The position numbers were made by a program, and so were the translations under genes. Shown here piece after piece: positions 1-6,051 of a DNA stretch of 6,105 nt. The notes below the pieces were generated by a model. That model saw only the letters and a list, made by a program, of their open reading frames with translations, was not told the DNA's origin and did no database searches. Source of the stretch: Rhodocyclaceae bacterium UBA5602 (lineage in GTDB: Bacteria; Pseudomonadota; Gammaproteobacteria; Burkholderiales; Rhodocyclaceae); NCBI GenBank assembly GCA_002424865.1, contig DILC01000029.1, positions 1 through 6,105 on the forward strand, in the 5' to 3' direction. The first letter of the stretch is position 1. Every line of letters begins with the position of its first letter.

Positions 1-930
1 TTTTCTTTATCAGTGGTGCAGGTTATATACGGAGCCTTGAATAGAAATGAATTAGCCGCGATGGCCTTTTTGGCAGGTTTTATTCTGATTTTGCCATATT
101 TTTTTACAAATGGATTTGCATCCGGCAAAGGGGTTAATTCGAAGTATCTCGACCTAATAATCGGCTTTCATGTATTGATGTTCTTTGTGCAATATTTCGT
201 ATTTCATGTTTTCTCGTACCCGATTGATTTTCATGGGACTGTTGGTTCGATCGATGCGCGTACTTTTAATGAGGTAACCGGATATTTTAGGGCGGCAGGA
301 TTGTTTCAGGAACCAAATAGCTATTGTGTGACTATTTATGCCTTGCTCATCTTGAAACTAATTATTTCGGATGGGAGAGTCGATTTGCTAGGCCTTGTGG
401 CTTGGTTTTCTCTTTTTGCTTCCGAATCCTTGTGGGGGGGTGGAGCAGGGGTGGTCGTAGCAATATTATTTTTCAACTCGAATTTGATTAGATATTCGGT
501 TGTTGTTCTGCTGGCGACCTCATTTTTTGTGTTTGTTAATGCACCTGAACTGTTTAATTATATTCTCGATCCAATTACGGTTACACGTATGCTGGATTTG
601 GATTTGGATCCGTCTAGGCATGCTAGATATGGATTGACGGAGAATATAAATCTGAATTTCCATTTTTTTTTGGGTAGCGGCATAAATACATCGGATTTTC
701 AATCATTTTTCGGGGCTAATGGGTATAGTTTTGCCATCTATTCATTTGGCCTACTTTGGACTATTGGATTTTTAATGGCAATTTATTTTAATTCTTCTGC
801 CCATCGTCTGAAAGTCGTGGTTGCGGTGTTATTTGCAATGACTACATACCCATTGTTTACTTATCTATTTTGGTATGCGTGGTTGGCCTTGATGGTTAGA
901 GGGAGGGATCATGAACCTGCTTTGCCATAG
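1..930 (+). CDS. Wzy-like O-antigen polymerase/ligase-family membrane protein (5' end missing)
   Basis: This is a hydrophobic polytopic inner-membrane protein whose likely role is polymerising lipid-linked repeat units on the periplasmic side. The frame is open to the left edge, so the gene probably starts upstream; the GTG at 13 has no visible ribosome site and is unlikely to be the start. Numbering from that GTG, membrane segments are seen near residues 13-35, 45-67, 104-118, 123-154, 157-176, 238-259 and 268-297. A motif RAAGLFQEPN (93-102) resembles the R-x-x-G-x-F-x-x-P-N seen in many Wzy proteins. The extramembrane loop at about 177-237 holds DPSRHARYG (199-207) followed by FFLGSGINTS (218-227), like the Arg-rich and G-x-G motifs of the O-antigen ligase/polymerase superfamily. 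No sequence is conserved enough to fix the linkage, and Wzy versus another family member is undecided. The gene is markedly AT-rich, typical of serotype-specific polymerases, and its end overlaps the next gene by 20 bases. Confidence 0.72.
   Translation, partial: FSLSVVQVIYGALNRNELAAMAFLAGFILILPYFFTNGFASGKGVNSKYLDLIIGFHVLMFFVQYFVFHVFSYPIDFHGTVGSIDARTFNEVTGYFRAAGLFQEPNSYCVTIYALLILKLIISDGRVDLLGLVAWFSLFASESLWGGGAGVVVAILFFNSNLIRYSVVVLLATSFFVFVNAPELFNYILDPITVTRMLDLDLDPSRHARYGLTENINLNFHFFLGSGINTSDFQSFFGANGYSFAIYSFGLLWTIGFLMAIYFNSSAHRLKVVVAVLFAMTTYPLFTYLFWYAWLALMVRGRDHEPALP
902..906 (+). promoter_or_regulatory. Shine-Dalgarno site of the GDPD-like gene
   Basis: GGAGG lies 4 bases before the ATG at 911, inside the last codons of the membrane-protein gene. 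It supports ATG 911 as the start and the 20-base gene overlap. Confidence 0.7.
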
Positions 931-1552
931 GGGGTACTGGGGGGAGGGCGAAGCGAAAAACTCCCTTGCCGCTCTGGAGCGCGCCCTCCTGTCCGGTTTT
1001 GGTGTCGAAACGGATATCCGGGATTGCGATGGCATCCTGGTGGTTTCCCATGACACGCCGCGGCTAGCCGGTGCGCTGACGCTGGAGAGATTCTTGACGG
1101 CTTACGTGGCTGCGGGCAGGCGCGGGATGCTGGCATTGAACATTAAAGCGGACGGCCTTCAAGAGGCGCTACAGGACGTGTTGACCCGCTTCGATGTGAC
1201 TCGCTATTTTGTATTTGACATGTCAGTGCCCGATACCTTGGGCTATATCAGGCGTGGGTTGCCTATTGCTGCCAGGCTAAGCGAGTATGAGGATGGCCGT
1301 TGGTTTTTCGATCAGGCTGATACGATTTGGCTGGATGCCTTTGAGGGGGAATGGTATTCCCGCGAGTACGTTATTGATCTGCTGGAGTCTGGAAAGCGGG
1401 TTTGCGTCGTTTCACCAGAACTGCATAAGCGTCCCCACCGGATGCTATGGGAAGAATTGCGCACGATTCCGGAGTCGCTCACACAAGAGCTCTACCTTTG
1501 CACCGATTTATTTTTAGAGGCGATGGAGGCTTTTAATGTCCAAAAAAATTAA
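911..1552 (+). CDS. GDPD/PI-PLC-fold phosphodiesterase-like protein
   Basis: A 213-residue cytoplasmic protein with no signal peptide, of the glycerophosphodiester phosphodiesterase superfamily. Visible hallmarks are the N-terminal H6-R7-G8, N17-S18 in the place of the usual E-N-T, E33-T-D35 as metal ligands, and D40-G41 leading to H47-D48, with H6 and H47 as the expected catalytic pair. Near the C-terminus C-T198-D199 matches the family's T-D motif. The usual strand motif E-I-K appears as N77-I78-K79, so the third expected acidic metal ligand is replaced by Asn. The protein is somewhat shorter than typical GDPD enzymes. It overlaps the membrane-protein gene by 20 bases and the HAD gene by 17, which implies coupled translation and a role in the polysaccharide pathway rather than phospholipid turnover. 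Substrate is unknown: a phosphodiester or phosphoryl-polyol intermediate is plausible, and loss of hydrolase activity is possible. Fold assignment is fairly sure, function is not. Confidence 0.8.
   Translation: MNLLCHRGYWGEGEAKNSLAALERALLSGFGVETDIRDCDGILVVSHDTPRLAGALTLERFLTAYVAAGRRGMLALNIKADGLQEALQDVLTRFDVTRYFVFDMSVPDTLGYIRRGLPIAARLSEYEDGRWFFDQADTIWLDAFEGEWYSREYVIDLLESGKRVCVVSPELHKRPHRMLWEELRTIPESLTQELYLCTDLFLEAMEAFNVQKN
1525..1529 (+). promoter_or_regulatory. Shine-Dalgarno site of the HAD gene
   Basis: GGAGG, 6 bases upstream of ATG 1536, sits within the 3' end of the GDPD-like gene. It fixes the HAD start inside that gene and supports translational coupling. Confidence 0.72.
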
Positions 1553-2177
1553 AGCAGTCATATTCGACATGGATGGCGTCTTGATTGATGCCAAAGATTG
1601 GCATTATGAAGCACTTAATCGTGCTCTTTCGTTGTTCGGGATGGAAATCAGCCGGTATGACCATCTTGTCACCTACGATGGACTACCGACAAAAAAGAAA
1701 TTGAAAATGTTGACAATGGAGCGAGGTTTGCCCGCTGCACTTCATGATTTTTTGAATGATTTGAAGCAGAAATTCACCATGGAATTGGTCGCTACCCGGT
1801 GTCGCCCCACTTTTGCTCATCAGTACGCATTGGCCAAGCTTCGCGCCCAAGGAATGCCTTTGGCAGTTTGCTCAAATTCGGTTCGCAGCACAATTGAGCT
1901 CATGATGCGCAGAGCCGCACTGTTGGATTATCTTGAGTTTTTTCTTTCCAACCAAGATGTTGCCAAGGGTAAACCTGACCCGGAAATCTATGTGAAAGCA
2001 ATGGATCGCCTTGGGCTGCAACCTGAGCAATGTTTGATTGTTGAGGACAACCCCAACGGCATTGCGGCGGGTAAGGCTTCCGGTGCTTTTGTTCTTGAGG
2101 TCGCTTCGGTTACTGATGTTAATCTGGAAAATATTCTCGCTGCAATTTCTCATTTTGAAGGAGGCGCGACATGCTGA
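1536..2177 (+). CDS. HAD superfamily subfamily IA hydrolase (phosphatase or phosphomutase type)
   Basis: A 213-residue soluble enzyme with all four HAD motifs. Motif I is FDMDGV with nucleophile D11 and acid/base D13. Motif II is S113 in VCSNS. Motif III is K146 in GKPDPEIY. Motif IV is E170-D171 in VEDNPNG. The helical cap lies between residues 19 and about 95, so it is a C1-cap (IA) member. H23, twelve residues after the nucleophile, occupies the place of the conserved His of beta-phosphoglucomutase, but the hinge Thr of that enzyme is Ala (A19). A phosphatase acting on a phosphorylated sugar or polyol intermediate is therefore the more general reading, with a mutase as the alternative. It lies between a GDPD-like and a nucleotidyltransferase gene, overlapping them by 17 and 7 bases. 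A phosphatase beside a nucleotidyltransferase recalls activation pathways such as that of ADP/GDP-heptose, although no kinase is present in this window. Confidence 0.88.
   Translation: MSKKIKAVIFDMDGVLIDAKDWHYEALNRALSLFGMEISRYDHLVTYDGLPTKKKLKMLTMERGLPAALHDFLNDLKQKFTMELVATRCRPTFAHQYALAKLRAQGMPLAVCSNSVRSTIELMMRRAALLDYLEFFLSNQDVAKGKPDPEIYVKAMDRLGLQPEQCLIVEDNPNGIAAGKASGAFVLEVASVTDVNLENILAAISHFEGGATC
2158..2164 (+). promoter_or_regulatory. Shine-Dalgarno site of the nucleotidyltransferase-like gene
   Basis: AAGGAGG, 6 bases before ATG 2171, is the strongest ribosome site in the window. It lies in the last codons of the HAD gene and supports the 7-base overlap start. Confidence 0.75.
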
Positions 2178-2926
2178 ACGTTCTGCTGCCTATGGCTGGA
2201 ATTTCTCCACTTGCAGAAGAGATGGACTACCCCTATCCATCTCCACTTGTGGAGATCTGTGGAGTTCCGCTGATTCAACGTGTTATCGAAAACCTTAACG
2301 AGTTGGGTAATGAGATTTGTATCACAGCGATATTACGTTCAGAGGATTGTCGTCGTTTTCACTTGGATAGCACGCTGAAATTACTAGCTGGTAGTAATAC
2401 ACGAATAGTTAGCTTGCAAAAAGAAACCGCTGGGGCACTCTGCTCCGTATTGATGGCTATTGAGCATATCTACAACGATACCCCTTTGGTGATCGCTAAC
2501 ACCGACCAAATTTTCGGCAGTGGGACACTTCGTTCATTTGTGCAGCAAATAGAGGCGATGACACCTGATGCGGCCTGCCCTACGTTTGATTCCGTTCATC
2601 CGCGGTGGTCCTGCTTGCGCCTTGACGATGGACGTGTTATTGAGGCGGTAGAAAAAAACCCCGTTAGTCGCCATGCGGTAGCAGGTTTATATTATTTTAA
2701 GTCAGGTAAGCAATTTGCTGATTCAGCCATGCGCGCCGTTTTAAATAGTAGAGATATTGATGGTCGTTTTTTTATCTCGGCCGCACTTAATGAATACATT
2801 TTGGAAGAAAAAACGGTCGTTTCCATTCCCATTGACAGTGCTTCCTATCATTCTTTTTTTACTGCCCAGAGAGTCGTTGACTATGAGCACTGGCAACGTA
2901 ATGTCGCCAATATGAGCAAGGTTTAA
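2171..2926 (+). CDS. Sugar-nucleotidyltransferase-like protein with divergent active-site signature
   Basis: A 251-residue soluble protein resembling the NTP-transferase (GT-A-like) family that activates sugar 1-phosphates or other phosphorylated compounds as NDP derivatives. The N-terminus reads LLPMAG (5-10), then PLVEICGVPLIQRVIENL (25-42), the usual order in the family. Downstream, ETAGALCSVLMAI (85-97), N110-T-D112 (a likely metal-binding Asp), V160-E161-K162-N-P and AGLYYF (171-176) all fit. The canonical G-x-G-x-R-[FL] loop is replaced by GISPLAEE, and the Lys of P-K-P is Ser (P23-S24-P25). Homologues with a YP-x-P-K-P form of this motif are known in polysaccharide clusters, so the Ser looks like a secondary change. 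The enzyme may use another residue, be impaired, or have a changed role. Nucleotide and acceptor cannot be read from the sequence. It starts inside the HAD gene (7-base overlap) and ends 6 bases before the amidotransferase gene. Confidence 0.75.
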   Translation: MLNVLLPMAGISPLAEEMDYPYPSPLVEICGVPLIQRVIENLNELGNEICITAILRSEDCRRFHLDSTLKLLAGSNTRIVSLQKETAGALCSVLMAIEHIYNDTPLVIANTDQIFGSGTLRSFVQQIEAMTPDAACPTFDSVHPRWSCLRLDDGRVIEAVEKNPVSRHAVAGLYYFKSGKQFADSAMRAVLNSRDIDGRFFISAALNEYILEEKTVVSIPIDSASYHSFFTAQRVVDYEHWQRNVANMSKV

Positions 2927-2932
2927 TAACTG

Positions 2933-4915
2933 ATGTGTGGTTTTGGCGGGTTCTTGGGGGGGGTGGCATTCGGCGAATCCGAAGGCAAAGGTATGCTTTC
3001 CGCAATGACAAGCTCCCTTTTCCATCGGGGACCTGACAGTAGCGGTGAATGGGTTGATGTCAATGCTCAAATTGGATTCGGACATCGTCGCCTGTCGATT
3101 GTTGACTTGTCGCCTGCTGGGCACCAGCCGATGGTTTCCGCCGGTGGGCGCTATGTGATTGCCTTCAACGGCGAGATTTACAACCATGTCGAATTGCGAA
3201 AAGCGGTGGAGAAGGGGGGCGGCCCTCACCCCGGCCCTCTCCCGGAGGGAGAGGGGGGGGCGGCTTGGCGCGGGCATTCCGATACTGAGACGCTGCTGGC
3301 CGGTTTTGATGCCTGGGGCATTGAGGCCACAGTCAGGCGGGCTGTGGGCATGTTCGCTTTCGCCGTGTGGGACAGGCAAGCACGTACGCTGACGCTGGGG
3401 CGGGACCGCCTGGGTGAAAAACCGCTGTACTACGGCTGGCAGGGTGATGCTTTTCTGTTTGGCTCGGAGTTGAAGGCGCTCAAGGCGCACCCTGCTTTTG
3501 CGGCGGCGGTGGACCGCAATGCTTTGGCCTTGCTGATGCGGCATAACGCGATTCCGGCACCGTATTCCATTTACCAGGGCATCAAGAAGCTCCTGCCCGG
3601 CTCGCTGCTGACCATGTCGCTGCAAAACCGACACGCCGAGCCGGTGCGCTATTGGGATGCGTGCCAGGTGGTGGCCGGTGGGCTGGCGCAGCCCTTTGTC
3701 GGCTCACCCGATGAAGCGGTTGATGCACTTGATAAATTGCTGCGCGATGCTGTGGCGCAGCAGATGATGGCCGATGTGCCCTTGGGCGCATTTTTGTCGG
3801 GCGGCGTGGATTCATCCACCGTGGTGGCGTTGATGCAGGCGCAAAGCAGCCGGCCGGTGCGTACTTTCAGCATTGGTTTTCATGAGGCCGGGTACAACGA
3901 AGCCGAGCATGCCAAGGCCGTGGCAAGGCATCTTGGTACGGACCATACGGAACTCTATGTGACCGCACAGCAGGCGATGGATGTCATTCCCCGCTTGCCA
4001 AGCTTGTACTGCGAGCCATTTGCCGATTCGTCGCAAATCCCCACGTTTCTGGTGAGCCAGATGGCGCGGCAGCATGTGACGGTGTCGCTCTCTGGCGATG
4101 GCGGCGATGAACTGTTTGGCGGCTACAACCGCTATGTGCTGGGGCAGCGTCTGTGGGGCAAGCTCTCGCGCCTGCCGGTGGGGCTGCGTGCGGCGCTGGC
4201 GCGGGGGATTCACGCGTTGTCGCCAGACGCCTGGAACCGTTTGCTGGGGCCGATCCAGCCCTTGTTGCCCATGGGCTTGAGCCAGGCCAACGTGGGCGAC
4301 AAACTGCACAAAGGCGCTGCCGTGATGGCGGCCCAAACGCAGGCGGAGCTGTACCGCTTGCTGGTCAGCCATTGGGCGGAGCCGGAGGCGCTGGTGCTGG
4401 GTTCGCAGGAGCCACCCACCGTGTTGACAGACCCCGCACTGCAGCCGCAAGCCGACAACTTTGTGCATCAGATGATGGCGCTGGACACGGTCACCTATTT
4501 GCCGGACGACATTTTGACCAAGGTGGACCGGGCCGCCATGGGGGTGAGCCTGGAAACGCGCGTGCCCATGCTGGACCATCGTGTGGTGGAATTTGCCTGG
4601 CAGTTGCCGCTGGATTACAAGCTGCGCGGTGGGGTGGGCAAGTGGCCTTTGCGTCAGGTACTTTACAAATACGTGCCACGTGAACTGATCGAGCGGCCTA
4701 AGATGGGGTTTGGTATTCCTATAGACAGTTGGTTGCGCGGGCCATTGAGAGACTGGGCCGAAGATTTGCTCGATGAGTCTCGTCTGCGGCAGGAGGGGTA
4801 TTTCAACCCGCAACTGGTTCGACAAAAATGGATTGAGCACTTGTCGGGGCGGCGTAACTGGCAATACCTGTTGTGGAATGTGCTGATGTTCCAGGCGTGG
4901 CTGGCGGAGCAGTAA
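2933..4915 (+). CDS. asnB: Glutamine-hydrolysing asparagine synthase-family amidotransferase
   Basis: A 660-residue two-domain enzyme. The N-terminal class II glutaminase domain (about 1-215) carries the nucleophile Cys2, which fixes the start at ATG 2933, plus HRRLSIVDLS (51-60), N79-G80-E81 and S116-D117-T-E. The C-terminal ATP-pyrophosphatase synthetase domain (about 260-650) carries the PP-loop FLSGGVDSS (288-295), then SLSGDGGDELFGGYNRY (385-401), D525-D526-I-L-T-K530-V-D532 and ETRVPMLDH (541-549). Ammonia from glutamine is passed to an acyl-adenylate. In polysaccharide clusters such proteins, for example Pseudomonas WbpS, are proposed to amidate uronic acids, and that is the likely role here; free asparagine synthesis is the alternative. 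About 14 extra residues, translated from a palindromic repeat, sit between N79 and D117. Only a weak AAGG precedes the start, 6 bases after the previous stop, so translation may depend on coupling. All expected catalytic residues are present. Confidence 0.93.
   Translation: MCGFGGFLGGVAFGESEGKGMLSAMTSSLFHRGPDSSGEWVDVNAQIGFGHRRLSIVDLSPAGHQPMVSAGGRYVIAFNGEIYNHVELRKAVEKGGGPHPGPLPEGEGGAAWRGHSDTETLLAGFDAWGIEATVRRAVGMFAFAVWDRQARTLTLGRDRLGEKPLYYGWQGDAFLFGSELKALKAHPAFAAAVDRNALALLMRHNAIPAPYSIYQGIKKLLPGSLLTMSLQNRHAEPVRYWDACQVVAGGLAQPFVGSPDEAVDALDKLLRDAVAQQMMADVPLGAFLSGGVDSSTVVALMQAQSSRPVRTFSIGFHEAGYNEAEHAKAVARHLGTDHTELYVTAQQAMDVIPRLPSLYCEPFADSSQIPTFLVSQMARQHVTVSLSGDGGDELFGGYNRYVLGQRLWGKLSRLPVGLRAALARGIHALSPDAWNRLLGPIQPLLPMGLSQANVGDKLHKGAAVMAAQTQAELYRLLVSHWAEPEALVLGSQEPPTVLTDPALQPQADNFVHQMMALDTVTYLPDDILTKVDRAAMGVSLETRVPMLDHRVVEFAWQLPLDYKLRGGVGKWPLRQVLYKYVPRELIERPKMGFGIPIDSWLRGPLRDWAEDLLDESRLRQEGYFNPQLVRQKWIEHLSGRRNWQYLLWNVLMFQAWLAEQ
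3223..3255. repeat. Palindromic intragenic repeat inserted in frame in the asparagine synthase gene
   Basis: This is a C-rich then G-rich element whose right part is a perfect inverted repeat: CCCTCTCCC (3235-3243), loop GGA, GGGAGAGGG (3247-3255). The left part, CCCTCACCCCGG, completes a pattern I recognise as a dispersed repeat in many proteobacterial genomes. On the + strand it reads as PHPGPLPEGEG (residues 98-108 of the amidotransferase); the opposite strand gives LSLRERAGVR, a familiar signature of the same repeat when it is mis-translated as protein. It carries no stop in this frame. It lies between the N-G-E and S-D-T-E motifs of the glutaminase domain. Exact outer borders are uncertain because G runs flank both sides. 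Confidence 0.85.
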
Positions 4916-4920
4916 ACGAC

Positions 4921-6051
4921 ATGCCGGCAAGATTATTGTTTGTGGTCAACGACCCGAATTTTTTTCTCTCGCATCGCTTGCCTTTGGCGGCGGCGGCCAG
5001 GCAAGCGGGTTTTGAGGTGCATGTGGCGACGATGCCGGGTGAGGGGGCGGAGCAGATTCGAGCAGCCGGTTTCCCCCATCATGTTCTGCCATTGAGTCGC
5101 AGTGGCAAAAATCCGTTCGTTGAATTTTTTTCTCTGCTGGTTTTGATCCGGCTTTTCCGTCAACTCAAACCTGGGGTCGTTCATCTGGTGACGATCAAGC
5201 CCGTGATTTACGGCGGCATTGCAGCCCGTATCGCCGGTGTGTCGGGGGTGGTGGCGGCCATATCGGGCCTGGGTTTTGTATTTATTCAAAAAGGCTTCAA
5301 AGCAAAGCTGATGCGCTGGTTGGTGGGGCGGCTGTATCGCATCGCCCTGGGGCATGCGAATTTGCGTGTGGTTTTCCAAAACCCGGATGACCGGCAGAGT
5401 GTTGCCTGGCTGGCAGGCCTGCAAGAGAAGCAAACAGTTTTGATTCGTGGGTCCGGGGTTGATCTGGATCGTTATAGGCCGACGTCCTTGCCAAGTGGCG
5501 TGCCTGTGGTGATGTTGGCGGCGCGTTTGTTGGCCGATAAGGGCGTATTCGAATTTGTGCAGGCGGCGCGTCTGTTGAAGCAACGGGGCTGCCATGCGCG
5601 GTTCGCCTTGGTGGGTACGGTGGACCCGGGCAACCCGGCCAGCTTTACACAAGCGGAAGTGAATACTTGGTTGGATGAAGGCGTGGTGGAGTGTTGGGGG
5701 CATCGCTTAGACATGCCGCAAGTGCTGGCGGCAGCTCAGGTGGTGGTGCTGCCCTCCTACCGCGAGGGCTTGCCCAAGGTGCTGCTGGAGGCGGCGGCTT
5801 GCGGCCGGGCTGTGGTGACGACGGATGTACCCGGTTGTCGCGATGCCATTGATCCCGGCGTTACTGGCCTATTGGTGCCGGTGCGCAACGCTGTGGCGCT
5901 GGCCGATGCGTTGGAGGGCTTGATCAACGACCCCGCACGCTGTCAGACCATGGGCGACGCAGGCCGTGCGCTGGCTGAAAGCGCGTTTGATGTGCGGCAG
6001 GTGGTGGCCGCGCATTTGCGGATTTATCAGGAACTGATCGACAAATCATGA
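4921..6051 (+). CDS. GT4-family glycosyltransferase (retaining, GT-B fold)
   Basis: A 376-residue cytoplasmic or membrane-associated enzyme that should transfer a sugar from a nucleotide sugar to the lipid-linked repeat unit. The N-terminal acceptor domain begins RLLFVVNDPNFFLSHRLPLA, with H18 in the SHR motif common in this group, and has a hydrophobic stretch at about 68-80. The C-terminal donor domain starts near 195 with ARLLADKG, where R202 and K207 are the expected diphosphate-binding pair, and contains the E-x7-E signature E282-GLPKVLL-E290. The start chosen is ATG 4921, 5 bases after the amidotransferase stop. An in-frame ATG at 4873 would add 16 residues unlike the family and lie inside the upstream gene. 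A GGAG at 4906-4909 is a moderate ribosome site. Close relatives occur in Pseudomonas and beta-proteobacterial O-antigen loci, just upstream of an epimerase gene as here. The donor sugar is not predictable. G+C is high compared with the 5' half of the window. Confidence 0.9.
   Translation: MPARLLFVVNDPNFFLSHRLPLAAAARQAGFEVHVATMPGEGAEQIRAAGFPHHVLPLSRSGKNPFVEFFSLLVLIRLFRQLKPGVVHLVTIKPVIYGGIAARIAGVSGVVAAISGLGFVFIQKGFKAKLMRWLVGRLYRIALGHANLRVVFQNPDDRQSVAWLAGLQEKQTVLIRGSGVDLDRYRPTSLPSGVPVVMLAARLLADKGVFEFVQAARLLKQRGCHARFALVGTVDPGNPASFTQAEVNTWLDEGVVECWGHRLDMPQVLAAAQVVVLPSYREGLPKVLLEAAACGRAVVTTDVPGCRDAIDPGVTGLLVPVRNAVALADALEGLINDPARCQTMGDAGRALAESAFDVRQVVAAHLRIYQELIDKS

Noticed and set aside
13..15. 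GTG as a true start of the membrane protein
   Set aside because: The frame is open to the window edge, no ribosome site can be seen, and the resulting protein would be short for a Wzy-type polymerase.
3223..3262. Repeat as a transcription terminator or as a gene-breaking insertion
   Set aside because: No U-rich tail follows the stem, and the reading frame continues with all downstream catalytic motifs intact.
2741..3634. Long antisense open frame (297 codons) across the end of the nucleotidyltransferase gene and the start of asnB
   Set aside because: No recognisable domain. It is Arg/Gln/Pro-rich, includes the reverse reading of the repeat, and lies opposite genes with clear family motifs.
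4153..4683. Alternative + strand frame of 176 codons inside asnB
   Set aside because: Gly/Ala-rich out-of-frame reading of a gene whose own frame is continuous and fully conserved.
4873..4920. Upstream ATG extending the glycosyltransferase by 16 residues into asnB
   Set aside because: The added residues do not resemble the family, whereas ATG 4921 gives the typical N-terminus immediately after the asnB stop.
3812..4930. Long antisense open frame (372 codons) opposite the synthetase domain of asnB
   Set aside because: His/Gln/Arg-rich shadow produced by the codon pattern of the GC-rich sense gene; no motif or convincing start site.
4933..5703. Antisense open frame of 256 codons opposite the glycosyltransferase gene
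   Set aside because: Low-complexity His/Arg/Gln-rich sequence opposite a well-supported GT4 gene.
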